From NCBI RefSeq assembly GCF_001715975.1, contig NZ_MARB01000025.1, positions 1-64,000 on the forward strand: DNA of 64,000 bases. Reading direction: 5' to 3'. This DNA comes from Candidatus Thiodiazotropha endolucinida. GTDB taxonomy: Bacteria; Pseudomonadota; Gammaproteobacteria; Chromatiales; Chromatiaceae. Both the position numbers and the translations under genes were made by a program. The notes under the pieces were generated by a model, which did no database searches, was not told the origin of the DNA, and saw only the letters and a list, made by a program, of their open reading frames with translations. Positions 16,678 to 26,512 of this stretch are shown one piece after another. Within the stretch, counting starts at the first letter, position 1. The number at the start of each line of letters is the position of its first letter.

Positions 16678-17591
16678 ACGAAAGCAGTAACATCCAGGCC
16701 AGTGAAAACAACCCCTTTAGCCACCAGCAGCTGCCGTTGGGCGTACGCCTGTTCCTGAATGCCGCAAGGATAGTGTTCCGGGTGACCGGCTGGGTGTCGC
16801 CCCGACTGGCTGGCGTGTTGGCACTGCGGCTGTTCATGACGCCACCCAAGTTTCCGATACCACGTCGGGAGATAAACATCCGCGAAAGCGCCACTCTGAC
16901 GATGCATGATATTCATGGCGAGAAGATCGCAGTACGATCGTGGGGAGAAGGCCCGCACGTGTTGCTGTGCCATGGCTGGGGTGGTCGGGGCACTCAATTC
17001 TTCGCCCTGATCGAAGCACTGGCGGCGGCCGGCTATCGCGCCGTCGCCTTTGATGCACCGGCCCATGGGGACTCCTCGGGAAAACGTACCAATATGCTGA
17101 AGGTAGCCCGTGCCATTGCCGCCATTGCGGAGAAGGAAAAACCGATATCGGCTGTGATCGGCCACTCATTCGGCTGTGGCACGGCACTCCTTGCCATCGA
17201 CCGGTACCGGCTCCCTTCCGACAAAGTCATACTGTTCAGCTGTTTCACCGACACCCACTGGATCACAGAACGGTTCGCCGATGCCTTTTCGATCAGCGAG
17301 CCGGTCGTCGAGGCCATGCGCGAAGAGGCAATGCGGCGTTTTGCCCACCATTTCGACACACCCTGGGATTGGTCGCAGCTGTCACCGGTGAATACTATCG
17401 AAAAAGTAACCGGCGACCTGTTGCTGGTACACGACAGGCATGACTTTGAGGTCCCGTACAGTCATGCCGAAAAGTTGATGCAGATCGCTCCCAAAGCTGA
17501 GTTGCTAACCACTGAAAAGCTGGGACACAAGAAGATCCTCATGCACAGGCAGTGTATCGATGCCTGTCTCGAACATATCGGCAGAAATTAG
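16674..17591 (+). CDS. Alpha/beta hydrolase
   Basis: 305 residues. Alpha/beta hydrolase fold: LLCHGWGGRG oxyanion region (about 98-107), nucleophile Ser in GHSFGCG (about 164), acid Asp in LLVHDRHDFEVPY, and catalytic His in LGHKKI. An N-terminal segment (about 20-50) is moderately hydrophobic. Last gene of the TetR operon. Substrate unknown; an ester or lipid is likely given the fold. Confidence 0.85.
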   Translation: MNESSNIQASENNPFSHQQLPLGVRLFLNAARIVFRVTGWVSPRLAGVLALRLFMTPPKFPIPRREINIRESATLTMHDIHGEKIAVRSWGEGPHVLLCHGWGGRGTQFFALIEALAAAGYRAVAFDAPAHGDSSGKRTNMLKVARAIAAIAEKEKPISAVIGHSFGCGTALLAIDRYRLPSDKVILFSCFTDTHWITERFADAFSISEPVVEAMREEAMRRFAHHFDTPWDWSQLSPVNTIEKVTGDLLLVHDRHDFEVPYSHAEKLMQIAPKAELLTTEKLGHKKILMHRQCIDACLEHIGRN

Positions 17592-17601
17592 GGCCTGTTA
17601 A
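17588..17601. repeat. Dispersed TAGGGCCTGTTRA element, copy 2
   Basis: TTAGGGCCTGTTAA starting at the stop codon of the hydrolase gene; the TAG of the element is that stop. Confidence 0.5.
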
Positions 17602-17698
17602 TACCAATTCAAATCAGAAAATTTTGGTATACACTGCAACACCAGGGAAGAAGAAGTTTTTTTTAATCGGTCATCATGCGCAAGATAGAAGGATTGAT

Positions 17699-17905
17699 AT
17701 GAATATATTACGCTATATGTTGATATTTTCAGTCGTCAGTTTATTTACCGGCTGTTCCTCTGAGGAGAATAACAGTAAAAAAACAGCAGGAGATGCAGGA
17801 GTTTTTCAAGGGTATAGAGATGTTATGGATAAGGCCGAAAATGTTGAGCAAACCCTGATACAAACCAACAAAGAAAGAAGAGAGGAAATAAACCGACAAC
17901 AATAG
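17699..17905 (+). CDS. Small lipoprotein
   Basis: 68 residues with a lipoprotein signal peptide and lipobox LFTGC (Cys about 19), followed by a charged, Gln/Asn-rich helical tail. ATG 17699 follows AGAAGGAT. No family recognised. Convergent with the exported PilJ-N gene. Confidence 0.65.
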   Translation: MNILRYMLIFSVVSLFTGCSSEENNSKKTAGDAGVFQGYRDVMDKAENVEQTLIQTNKERREEINRQQ

Positions 17906-17925
17906 GCCCCGTCTACACCATGCCA

Positions 17926-17943
17926 ATGTGATAATTATCACAT
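17926..17943. promoter_or_regulatory. CRP-like palindrome between convergent genes
   Basis: ATGTGATAATTATCACAT, a perfect palindrome matching TGTGA-N6-TCACA. It lies between the 3' ends of two convergent genes, so it has no obvious promoter to serve; a terminator-like or chance role is possible. Confidence 0.35.
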
Positions 17944-17999
17944 GTCCGACTACCATCTAATTCACCCATAACACGGGCACAACTGATACTTTAACGCTG

Positions 18000-18779
18000 T
18001 CAGGCAGAGACGTTTACGTACATGCCGGTAATGGTGTTCATGAACTCCATAATACGGTCTGTGGTAGCGAAAATGGTGACCGGCAGGCCGCCTTTCTCAA
18101 CATCCATAAAAAATGGGCGGATAACACGCCAGAGGCGGGTGGTTCTGATAAGCTTTTCAGTAATCTCAGGTGTGTTTATTTTTTCGCTCTTCAGAACAGC
18201 CATGGCTGACTCAAACTCTCGAACCGCGGTTGTCAGCTGATTAACATAATCCTGTTCCTTGAATCCCAATTGATGAGCGATGTAGTATTTCGCTATGCGT
18301 TGAGAGAGCATGCGCTGTCTGCCGGAAAGGTTGACGATCTTGGGCGTTTTCCGGTTGGAGAGGGCCTCGATCTTTACAACGACATCCTGACTCAATTCTA
18401 GAATGGTCTCGCTCATGTCGAGCACCATGGTGGCATCTGCCCGAGTGTAGGGTTGATTGACTAATTTTTCATAATCGTCAATTACGATATCCAGGAATAC
18501 CAGTAACTGCTGCACATCCTTGCTTTTTACTTCAGCTTTCAACTCAGTATGGTTCTTTTTCAATTCAATAATGCTGCTCTGCAGTTGCTGCTTCGCTTTA
18601 TCTCGTCTTACGTTTCCACCCAGAAAAAAGTAAGCTTTTGCGATTCTTTGTGAAAGCATGCGTTGTTTTCCTGCCTTGTTGACAGCTTCAGCAAGTTCGA
18701 TATCAGCTGCATTGGCGGAAAAAGAAAGGCACAGAAATGCGGTCAGGCATAAGGTTAATAGATACCTTGTGGTCTTCAT
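18000..18779 (-). CDS. Exported PilJ-N (type IV pilus MCP sensor-like) protein, paralogue A
   Basis: 259 residues: signal peptide (MKTTRYLLTLCLTAFLCLSF, cleavage after ANA), then two copies of the PilJ N-terminal motif, GKQRMLSQRIAK (about 35) and GRQRMLSQRIAK (about 155). In PilJ and NarX-type receptors this all-helical domain is the periplasmic sensor; here it stands alone without membrane or signalling domains, so it may be a soluble ligand-binding protein. The start with GGGGAA upstream is preferred over one 15 codons earlier. A paralogue lies 430 bases upstream. Confidence 0.8.
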   Translation of the reverse strand: MKTTRYLLTLCLTAFLCLSFSANAADIELAEAVNKAGKQRMLSQRIAKAYFFLGGNVRRDKAKQQLQSSIIELKKNHTELKAEVKSKDVQQLLVFLDIVIDDYEKLVNQPYTRADATMVLDMSETILELSQDVVVKIEALSNRKTPKIVNLSGRQRMLSQRIAKYYIAHQLGFKEQDYVNQLTTAVREFESAMAVLKSEKINTPEITEKLIRTTRLWRVIRPFFMDVEKGGLPVTIFATTDRIMEFMNTITGMYVNVSA

Positions 18780-19207
18780 AATATTTCCCCGGTACATCAT
18801 GGAAAAAGTGGCCACGCATATCAATTGTCTGTCGTTCTAGGCACTATCTATATCAAGTAGTACATGTTCAGTCACGCACAAGGCAATTGATGGGGTACAC
18901 TTACTCCTACATTTAAACGCTCTATCCGTATAAACGGATACAGGTCTGCTCTACCCTCACTCCCACATGCCATGATCGTATATTGAACTTATCTGACAGT
19001 ACCTATTATTTATGGAGCATGTAGCGGCACCGCATAGTAAAGATTTAATAGGTTAATTCTTAAATTAAGGCCTAAATTGTTAAATTTTAAATAATAATCC
19101 TCTACCCTCTAAATCCGATTGGTAAAAATACGCCTCTCATGCAACTGCTGACGCTATCATGATAATTTCGTAGGTTCGGCCAGCAGATTTCTCGTTCAAT
19201 AGAGACG
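18780..19207. other. AT-rich spacer between the two PilJ-N genes
   Basis: About 430 bases without a credible gene. The part nearest the upstream gene (19040-19110) is very AT-rich with runs of TTAAAT; it would hold the promoter of paralogue A, but no clear -35/-10 pair was chosen. Confidence 0.4.
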
Positions 19208-19993
19208 TTACATAACCGTTACCTTCGCATACATTCCGGTAACCCGATTCATATCTTGTAAGAGCGACTCCGTTGTACGTGCAACCACTGATGGCAGGTA
19301 CTTACCCTTGTCCATTAATTTTGTTAATTGAAAGAAACGCCACTGTTTATTCACCTTTTCGAGGACCTCACTGATCTCCGCCGTGTTCAGGGATGAACCG
19401 TTTAATTCCGCCAATGCTTGTGAAAATTCCATCTCCGCTTTCTTGAATTCGCCATGAAATCGCGAATCTTCCACGCCCCACGACAACAGCAGATAGTATT
19501 TCGCCATCCGTTGTGAGAGCATTCGCTGCCGTCCTGAAATATCGACAATATGCGCCTTTTCCGTTCCTGCCTCCTGCACCAGAGCCTCTACCACTTTCTG
19601 ACTGCCCTGAAGAAGTTCTTCACTCAATCCGTTGAGCTTGATCGCACTGTTGATATCGACCTCCCCATCGGCGACATTCTTGTAGCGTTTCCATCCAGTC
19701 TCCGCGTGCAATAAAGCTCGCTTTGTTTTATCCGATCTTGCAAAGGACTTTAGGTTGTTCAACTGCTTTTGATAAAGCCGAATAGCTGAAGTCAACTGTT
19801 CTCTTGGATTGGCAAATAAAATCCTCTGGCCGATCTGGGCGAACGCCTTAACCATCCTTTGGCTTAACATGCGTTGACGTCCGGCCTGATTAATCGCTTC
19901 TCCATAATCCTCGATGGGTTCTGCGCTAGCACCAAGTGGAATGCAAAGCGTGAGACTTAAGAGGATGAGGAAACATATTTTTTGGCGACACAT
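19208..19993 (-). CDS. Exported PilJ-N protein, paralogue B
   Basis: 261 residues: signal peptide (cleavage after GASA) and two PilJ-N motifs (GRQRMLSQRMVKAF and GRQRMLSQRMAKYY). It has the same architecture as the gene downstream, with only moderate identity. AGGAAG precedes ATG 19993. The pair probably arose by duplication. Role unknown; a periplasmic sensor or scavenger is plausible. Confidence 0.8.
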   Translation of the reverse strand: MCRQKICFLILLSLTLCIPLGASAEPIEDYGEAINQAGRQRMLSQRMVKAFAQIGQRILFANPREQLTSAIRLYQKQLNNLKSFARSDKTKRALLHAETGWKRYKNVADGEVDINSAIKLNGLSEELLQGSQKVVEALVQEAGTEKAHIVDISGRQRMLSQRMAKYYLLLSWGVEDSRFHGEFKKAEMEFSQALAELNGSSLNTAEISEVLEKVNKQWRFFQLTKLMDKGKYLPSVVARTTESLLQDMNRVTGMYAKVTVM

Positions 19994-20309
19994 ATGCACT
20001 TCCTTGGAAACAAAGGCCATCTGACTTGACCGGACAGCACTGGCAGACACTAATCCCGATCAGCCTGTATTTTCCTTGACCTATGTTAAGTTGAGCACTG
20101 GTCTTTATATAAGTTGCTGTTTTTATATATTTCGATTACTGGCTTATATTATTTTAGGCGAGGAAAAATACTGGGAATATAATTCCCGTTCGTGCTGGAA
20201 ATTACACTGCAATGTGGACGCCTCCACAGCAGATAGAATCAAGTTTTGTATGTATCGGTTTTTCGTTGAACGTGATGCACTAAGACGACAAGCGCACCTG
20301 TTGCTTTCC

Positions 20310-20332
20310 CTAAAGGACACTGACTCCTTTAG
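20310..20332. terminator. Hairpin at the 3' end of the ATP-grasp/TIR gene
   Basis: CTAAAGGA and TCCTTTAG arms around a 7-base loop, overlapping the stop codon of the minus-strand gene. No U-run follows on that strand, so intrinsic termination would be weak. Confidence 0.3.
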
Positions 20333-21774
20333 TGCTCAAGGGGCTGCTTGGTTAACAGTTGCTTTATCTCCGTACATGCCTCACCGATTGATGCCCGAAG
20401 ATTTCCAGATTTCTGCATTTCCCAGGTAATCGGATTCAGACCATCGAAGTCAGACGGCAAGGCCAGCTTGTCTTTACGCGACACCACCAACCAAACATTC
20501 TTGGCGCCAAGACTTCCCATAAACAACCCGATCTCGAAAAGAACATTATCTCTCGGCTGATTCAATTCCCGCTCTTTCTTAACCACCAGGTCATCGGGAG
20601 ACAATACAAAAACTGCAGCATCAAACTCTTTCGCCACCTCGGTGAGTTTGGTGAAAACGACTTCGCTTGCTGCAAAAATGCCTTGATTCCATACCTCAAC
20701 ATCAGCTGATTGTGTCAACCCCTGCTGCAAGGCTTCCGCGATGTACAGATGCTTAGAGGAAGATCCTATGAACACTCTCGGTTTTGTTGCTTGGATGATT
20801 CGGGGTTGCCCCTCTTGCACTTCCTCCTTATCATTGCTTTTCTCCGCCTTTGCCATGCGCTCGAGCATCAGGGAGACCATGGCTCTTGCTGAGCGAATGT
20901 GAAGTGCGTGATCAAAGGCCGAGAATTGCGGATTTCGATTGCACTCCAGGAGAATCAGCTGATCCCCATCAAAAACTATATCTACGCCTGCAAAATCAAG
21001 CGATGCCAAATCTGCCGCTTCTTGCGCGAGCGAACATACATCTTCTGTTAGATCACCTTCGTACTTCCTGAAATCATGTCCCTTGTCTGCACTAAGCGCG
21101 ATATCATCTTCAGAGTTCACAATCTTCTCGGTAACGCCTAAAGCCTTTCCCCCGATAACCATAACTCGAAACTCTTTAACTTTTGTTATTTCTTCTTGCA
21201 GTATTACCCCATAACCAAGCGCATTATCTTCATCAGGGAGCTTCGATAAGCGTTTTTGCGCATCATCTATACTGTGATATCGTTCAACGCCCTCACCCTT
21301 GAATCCATGCGATGGCTTAATAACGAACGGCAAGGAAATCGAACAGGCATCTGGCAGATATCCTTTTGTAATAAGGGTGTCCGGTTGCGCCGTTAGGTTT
21401 AGTTTCGGCAACAGGTGAGCTACTTTGGAAGTTGGTCGCTTAAATGAACTCAACTCATCAAACATGCAGAGATCCGGATAACTCGCTTTGCAGTATTCCA
21501 AGAAGTCCAAGATATATTCCTCTTTTCCACGAGTCCGTCTCACCAACAACCCCTGAAGGTCCTCAGCACGGCTGCTCCCATCGCTACTTGTAAATCTTGC
21601 CACCGGATTATTGCGCTCGATTCCTATGCAGAGCTTGTCGGGATCAATAATCGTGTATGGTGTTTTTGTACGTTTAAGTTCCGCGACAATCTCTTTAGTC
21701 TCATAATCCAATTCACTCGTAGCAGTTATGTTGCTAAGTGTACTGCTGAGTATTCCCAATGGTTTTCTTTTCAT
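20329..21774 (-). CDS. ATP-grasp ligase fused to a CAP12/Pycsar-type TIR domain
   Basis: 481 residues, two domains. Residues 1-310: a RimK/GshB-like ATP-grasp fold with a pre-ATP-grasp N-terminus, FVIKPSHGFKGEG (about 152), VILQEEI, EFRVMVIGG and the metal-binding DFAGVDIVFDG with LLECNRNP (about 276). Residues 330-475: a TIR-like domain of the CAP12/Pycsar effector family, RVFIGSSSKHLYIAEALQ (read from 331), NQGIFAASEVVF, and NVLFEIGLFMG with the Glu (about 413) expected to be catalytic for NAD cleavage. Such TIRs are effectors in CBASS and Pycsar antiphage systems, usually fused to cyclic-nucleotide sensors; the ATP-grasp partner is not one I know. It stands alone between AT-rich spacers. 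Domain calls are firm; the role in defence is inference. Confidence 0.82.
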   Translation of the reverse strand: MKRKPLGILSSTLSNITATSELDYETKEIVAELKRTKTPYTIIDPDKLCIGIERNNPVARFTSSDGSSRAEDLQGLLVRRTRGKEEYILDFLEYCKASYPDLCMFDELSSFKRPTSKVAHLLPKLNLTAQPDTLITKGYLPDACSISLPFVIKPSHGFKGEGVERYHSIDDAQKRLSKLPDEDNALGYGVILQEEITKVKEFRVMVIGGKALGVTEKIVNSEDDIALSADKGHDFRKYEGDLTEDVCSLAQEAADLASLDFAGVDIVFDGDQLILLECNRNPQFSAFDHALHIRSARAMVSLMLERMAKAEKSNDKEEVQEGQPRIIQATKPRVFIGSSSKHLYIAEALQQGLTQSADVEVWNQGIFAASEVVFTKLTEVAKEFDAAVFVLSPDDLVVKKERELNQPRDNVLFEIGLFMGSLGAKNVWLVVSRKDKLALPSDFDGLNPITWEMQKSGNLRASIGEACTEIKQLLTKQPLEH

Positions 21775-22244
21775 TGCATAATTCTGCTATTGTCGCTAAT
21801 AAGCCGTGCCATATTTCGCTCCGACAGGATATGGCTGATTATGTGCCTTTTCCCAGAAAGACCCCGTGCGGTGATTGAGAAAATAGTGACATAGGTCGTT
21901 TTCATTCCTGGTAAAACAGCACTATTGAATTTTGTTAAGATCAGTTCGCCCGATATCCGTTGTCACTTCCATTTTTAAGCTTCTCGTATAATAGCTATAT
22001 AGACTGACACTTCGATTTCCGAGATGGAGTAGCCAGCCTATTTCCTCGGTCATCCCCATTATTTTCTAAGCGATCACACACATTATAAGTCAGCCATTGA
22101 GGTCTAACCATGTTGAGTGTCCGTGCTGATAGGCACCTGCCCGGAATTATGCGCGTGTTTCCATAAGTATCTGTCTCTCCTTGAAATAAATTCTGCTAAA
22201 CTGCCTTCTTTTTTAAGCCAATATGAACGGTATGCGGAGTAGCA
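21775..22244. other. Spacer between the ATP-grasp/TIR gene and sthA
   Basis: About 470 bases, AT-rich on the left. A TATAAT hexamer lies near 21986 but has no well-spaced -35. No credible coding region, RNA or clear repeat was seen. Confidence 0.4.
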
Positions 22245-23642
22245 ATGAGCGCCAAGCAATATGATGTGGTGGTAATCGGCAGTGGTCCGGGTGGCGAGGG
22301 CGCCGCCATGAAGCTGGTCAAAGCGGGCAAGCAGGTGGCGATCGTTGAGGCCTTCGACAAGGTCGGCGGCGGCTGCACCCATTGGGGAACCATCCCCTCC
22401 AAGGCGCTGAGGCACAATATTCAGATGTTGCGGGACTTCCGCCGCAATCCCCTGTTCCAGCACACCCATGATCAGATTCAGGTGGAGTACTCGGACCTGC
22501 TGCAGGCTGCCGGTAAGGTGATCAATGAACAGGTTCGCAGCCGCCTGCGCCACTATGCCCGCAACCGGGTGGAGGTAATCCACGGCCGTGCCCGTTTCAG
22601 CGGTCCCAATCAGGTTGAAGTCGTGCAGGCGGGTGGCGGCACCGAAGAGATCGAAGCGCAACAATTTGTCATCGCCACCGGATCGCGTCCCTATCACCCC
22701 GCGGACGTGGACTTCAGCCATCCGCGTATTCTCGACAGCGATGCCGTGCTGCGCCTGGATCGCACACCCGACTCCATCACCATCTACGGTGCCGGTGTGA
22801 TCGGATGCGAATACGCCTCCATCTTCTGCAATCTCGATGTAAAGGTGAATCTGGTCAATACCCGGGACCGCCTGCTTTCGTTTCTCGATGACGAGATAAC
22901 CGATGCCCTGAGCTACCACATGCGTAATCAGGGTACGGTGATCCGCCATGATGAGGAGTACGAACAGGTCGAGGCCCAGGATGACGGTGTTGTGCTGCAC
23001 TGCAAATCGGGAAAGAAATTCAAAACCGATGTATTGCTTTGGGCCAATGGCCGTAGCGGTAACACCGAGGCCATGGGCCTGGAGGACATCGGGGTATCGA
23101 TCAACCATCGCGGTCAAGTCGAGGTCGATAAGACCTACGCCACTTCCCAGCCCCATATCTATGCCGTGGGCGATGTGGTAGGCCCCCCTGCACTGGCCAG
23201 CGCCAGTTACGATCAGGGCCGCTTCGTCGGCGCCCAGATCGCCACCGGAGATCCCGATTGGCAGCTGATCGATGAGTTTCCCACCGGGATCTACACTCTG
23301 CCCGAGATCAGCTCGGTCGGCCGCACCGAACGGGAACTGACTGCACAGAAAATACCCTATGAGGTCGGTCACGCCACCTTCCGCACCATTGCCCGGGCAC
23401 AGATCACCGGTCACGATGTGGGCATGCTGAAGCTGCTGTTCCACCGGGAAACCCTGGAGATCCTCGGCATCCACTGCTTCGGCGAAGGAGCCTCCGAGAT
23501 CGTCCACATCGGCCAGGCAATCATGGCCCAGCCGGGAGATGCCAACAGCCTGCTCTATTTCGCGGAAAACACCTTCAACTACCCGACCATGGCCGAGGCC
23601 TACCGCGTCGCAGCCCTCAACGGTCTAAACCGGATTTTCTGA
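22245..23642 (+). CDS. sthA: Soluble pyridine nucleotide transhydrogenase
   Basis: 465-residue FAD enzyme that exchanges reducing equivalents between NADPH and NAD+. FAD-binding [11 protein letters not shown] near the N-terminus, then the SthA-type [17 protein letters not shown], in which the second redox Cys of related disulfide reductases is replaced by Thr; NAD-binding [13 protein letters not shown]; and the C-terminal dimerisation domain with [19 protein letters not shown] precedes the ATG. Transcribed alone, followed by a perfect palindrome. Confidence 0.93.
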   Translation: MSAKQYDVVVIGSGPGGEGAAMKLVKAGKQVAIVEAFDKVGGGCTHWGTIPSKALRHNIQMLRDFRRNPLFQHTHDQIQVEYSDLLQAAGKVINEQVRSRLRHYARNRVEVIHGRARFSGPNQVEVVQAGGGTEEIEAQQFVIATGSRPYHPADVDFSHPRILDSDAVLRLDRTPDSITIYGAGVIGCEYASIFCNLDVKVNLVNTRDRLLSFLDDEITDALSYHMRNQGTVIRHDEEYEQVEAQDDGVVLHCKSGKKFKTDVLLWANGRSGNTEAMGLEDIGVSINHRGQVEVDKTYATSQPHIYAVGDVVGPPALASASYDQGRFVGAQIATGDPDWQLIDEFPTGIYTLPEISSVGRTERELTAQKIPYEVGHATFRTIARAQITGHDVGMLKLLFHRETLEILGIHCFGEGASEIVHIGQAIMAQPGDANSLLYFAENTFNYPTMAEAYRVAALNGLNRIF

Positions 23643-23748
23643 GCTCAGCCATGAAACGAGAAATTAATTAGCCGCCTATGAACTTAGATGACCGCAAATT
23701 TTTGCTGACAATCATGCTCAATAAAGCACAAATTGTTGAATTGCATAC

Positions 23749-23770
23749 TAGGGCCTGTTAACAGGCCCTA
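23749..23770. terminator. Perfect palindrome of the TAGGGCCTGTTRA element, copy 3
   Basis: TAGGGCCTGTT followed immediately by its exact reverse complement (22 bases in all). It sits between the convergent sthA and MCP genes, so it may end transcription from both sides, although the following sequence is AT-rich rather than a clean T-run. It is the fully symmetrical form of the dispersed element. Confidence 0.45.
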
Positions 23771-23830
23771 ATAATTAAGATGACGGGATCCGCATCCGAA
23801 AAGTACGAATGCGGCTTGATGATTAACCGA

Positions 23831-25486
23831 TCATACTTTAAATCGCTCTACCAGCCCCTTGAGCTGTTCGGCCAATTTAGCCAGATCATCACTTGCCTGA
23901 GATGTCTGCTGGGCACCGGCTGCCGACTGCTCCGCCACCTCATTGATGCTGACGATACTGCGGTTGATCTCTTCGGTGACCGAGCTCTGCTCCTCGGCCG
24001 CGCTGGCGATCTGGGTGTTCATATTTGAGATCTGCTCCACGGCGGTGTTTATGGTCTGTAGCGCTTCACCGGCGGCAGCGGCCTGTTCCACACCGACCTG
24101 GGTCATCTCCTTGCCCTCAGCCATCACTTTCACCGCATTATTGGCACCGGACTGTAGCTTGCTGATCATCTCCTCGATCTCTTGGGTAGACTCCTGGGTA
24201 CGTCCGGCAAGGGTGCGAACCTCATCCGCTACCACGGCGAAACCACGTCCCTGCTCACCGGCCCGAGCTGCTTCTATCGCCGCATTGAGAGCCAGCAGGT
24301 TGGTCTGTTCGGCGATGCTCTTGATCACATCGAGCACCGAACCGATGTTCATACTCTCGGATTCGAGCTGCTGGATCACACCTGCGGCCTGTTCCACCTC
24401 TTTGGCCAACTCACCGATAGCGTCGATCACTTTATCGATCACCTGCTTACCCTGGTGAAAGGTATTATCCGCCTCACGGGCCGCCTCAGCTGCATCGACT
24501 GCGTTACGCGCTACCTCCTGCACCGTGGCGCTCATCTCGTTCATCGCCGTAGCCACTTGGCTGGTCTCTGTTAATTGCTGGCTGATACCTTGTGTAGTCT
24601 GGGTAGTCACCGTCGAGGTCTCCTCAGCCGCCGAGGCAAGCTGAGATACCGAATCCTTGACCTCATTGATGGTGTCATGGAATTTATCCGCCATTTTGTT
24701 GAAAGCAGAGGTGATGCGGCCGAGTTCATCCTTGTTGCTATATTCCACCCGCGCTCCCAGATCGCCTTCTGACAGTTGTTTGGCCTTCAGCTCAATCTGG
24801 TTGACGCCCTGTGTAATCGTGGTGATCGTGTGATAGGCAAGCACTAGACTGATGATCGCGCCGATAGCCAAACTGATGACAACCCAGGTGATCATGGAGT
24901 GGTAGTTCTCACCGGACTCGGTGAAGAACGCTGCGGCCTCCTCTTCCTGGAGGTTGACCAGGGATTCAATGGTTTCCTTCATCTCCTTCATGACAGGATT
25001 AACCACACTCAATACCAGGCTTTCAGCCTCATGATAGTGTCCCGTCCTGATGCCTTCCTCGATCTTTTCTATCGCCTCCTTTTCGAATTTCACCAATTCA
25101 GCCTGGAAGAGAGCCGCCAACCGCTTCTCCTCGGCATCCAGGTGGGAGTTCATGAATTCCGCCCAATGTTTGTCGATCTCCTTGATGTTATGATCGATTT
25201 GTTCAAGATGCACCGACACGGGATGGTCATGCATCGAGGAGAAGGAGGAGTTTGGGTCGTGCTGCAACGAGAGCAGGACCTGCGACCGGCTGTCCTCGGC
25301 CGCTTCCAGAATAATCCCCAGGGCTCGTATATGCGCCATGTCTTGGTTGTACAGCTCATCGATGGCATGAGCGGCGTTGCGCATGCCATTGAGACCTAGC
25401 AGTCCCACGAAGAGCGCCACACATAGCACCAAACCGACCATGATATAGAGACGTAGTTTAATAGGAAGATTATGAAGAAATGACAT
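23831..25486 (-). CDS. Methyl-accepting chemotaxis protein
   Basis: 551 residues: TM1 (about 12-32), a periplasmic four-helix bundle to about 195, TM2 (about 200-222), HAMP, and the cytoplasmic signalling hairpin whose tip ([35 protein letters not shown]) is intact. It couples an unknown periplasmic ligand to CheA/CheW. No C-terminal CheR-binding pentapeptide is seen. The start at 25486 has GGGTG upstream; an in-frame ATG three codons earlier is possible. Confidence 0.92.
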   Translation of the reverse strand: MSFLHNLPIKLRLYIMVGLVLCVALFVGLLGLNGMRNAAHAIDELYNQDMAHIRALGIILEAAEDSRSQVLLSLQHDPNSSFSSMHDHPVSVHLEQIDHNIKEIDKHWAEFMNSHLDAEEKRLAALFQAELVKFEKEAIEKIEEGIRTGHYHEAESLVLSVVNPVMKEMKETIESLVNLQEEEAAAFFTESGENYHSMITWVVISLAIGAIISLVLAYHTITTITQGVNQIELKAKQLSEGDLGARVEYSNKDELGRITSAFNKMADKFHDTINEVKDSVSQLASAAEETSTVTTQTTQGISQQLTETSQVATAMNEMSATVQEVARNAVDAAEAAREADNTFHQGKQVIDKVIDAIGELAKEVEQAAGVIQQLESESMNIGSVLDVIKSIAEQTNLLALNAAIEAARAGEQGRGFAVVADEVRTLAGRTQESTQEIEEMISKLQSGANNAVKVMAEGKEMTQVGVEQAAAAGEALQTINTAVEQISNMNTQIASAAEEQSSVTEEINRSIVSINEVAEQSAAGAQQTSQASDDLAKLAEQLKGLVERFKV

Positions 25487-25717
25487 TGCAATCACCCTTT
25501 GTGAATTTTTGAAAGTCGCCAGTTCACTCTTGACTCATACTTTCACTTCACTGTGATCAAAACCTCCCTACCTGGAATCCTGAACTTGCGCCTGACGGCT
25601 CAGAGATACACGTGACATCTCTATAATCGACATTACAAATCAAATCTTTAGTAAAGAGCTTATTATTGAGGCACCCTGGATGTCACCCGGCGGCTTGTAG
25701 TTCCGCCAGGCGGTTCA

Positions 25718-26512
25718 TCACGCCCCCTTGAACTCAGGTTTGCGTTTTTCCAGGAAGGCCGCCATGCCCTCTTTCTGCTCTGCGGAAGAGAAACAGAGAC
25801 CGAAGGCCTGGCTCTCGATCTGGCAGCCGCTATCCAGGTCGAGGCTCGCTCCCCTGACGATGGCCTGTTTACTCAAACGAACCGCCAGCGGGCCTTTTTG
25901 ACAGATCGTGCCAGCTATGGAAAGGGCCTCATCCATCAGCCTATCCTGCGGGTAGACATGGTTGACGAGGCCCCAGGTCAGGGCTTCATTCGCATCGACA
26001 TGGCGACCGCTGACGATCATTTCCATGGCCCTGGCGGGACCGATGAGTCTGGACAATCTCTGGGTGGCGCCAAAACCGGGAGTGATCCCCAAATTGACTT
26101 CCGGTTGACCAAACACGGCATTTTCCGAGGCGATGATCCAATCACAAGCCATGGCAAGTTCGCAACCGCCACCGAGGCAGTAGCCGTTGACGACGGCGAT
26201 TACCGGTATTGGCAGCATCTCGAGCCGGCGGAATAGCGTCATAGCGGTTTGAGAAAAGGCCATCCCCTCCACTGCCGATTTATCTCGCATTTCACTGATA
26301 TCGGCTCCCGCGACAAATGCCTTCTCACCCGCCCCTGTAATCAACAGCACCCGCGCCTCAGCATCGTCCGCAACCTCATCCAGTGCCAGCGCAAACTCCC
26401 TGAATATTTCAGTGTTGAGTGCATTCAGGCTGGCGGGCCGGTTTAAGGTCAGAAGGTAGGTTCCCTGCTCGATCAGCTCAAAATCAAGGGATTTATAGGA
26501 TTGTGTGTTCAT
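25718..26512 (-). CDS. Enoyl-CoA hydratase/isomerase family protein
   Basis: 264-residue crotonase-fold protein. Oxyanion-hole segments AFVAGADISEM and GYCLGGGCELAMACD, plus GQPEVNLGITPGFGATQRLSRLIG with the catalytic Glu region, mark an active enoyl-CoA hydratase (short-chain type). Start chosen at MNTQSYK; an upstream extension of 34 residues is atypical. It is not in an operon with other fatty-acid genes here. Confidence 0.85.
   Translation of the reverse strand: MNTQSYKSLDFELIEQGTYLLTLNRPASLNALNTEIFREFALALDEVADDAEARVLLITGAGEKAFVAGADISEMRDKSAVEGMAFSQTAMTLFRRLEMLPIPVIAVVNGYCLGGGCELAMACDWIIASENAVFGQPEVNLGITPGFGATQRLSRLIGPARAMEMIVSGRHVDANEALTWGLVNHVYPQDRLMDEALSIAGTICQKGPLAVRLSKQAIVRGASLDLDSGCQIESQAFGLCFSSAEQKEGMAAFLEKRKPEFKGA

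Noticed and set aside
20076-20429. Plus-strand 117-residue frame near the ATP-grasp/TIR gene
   Set aside because: It overlaps the 3' end of that gene antisense, has no ribosome-binding site or known domain, and its composition is that of a chance frame.
22104-23507. Long 467-residue minus-strand frame across sthA
   Set aside because: It is the antisense of a well-conserved sthA; the product has no recognisable domain. Long antisense frames are common in such GC-biased codon patterns.
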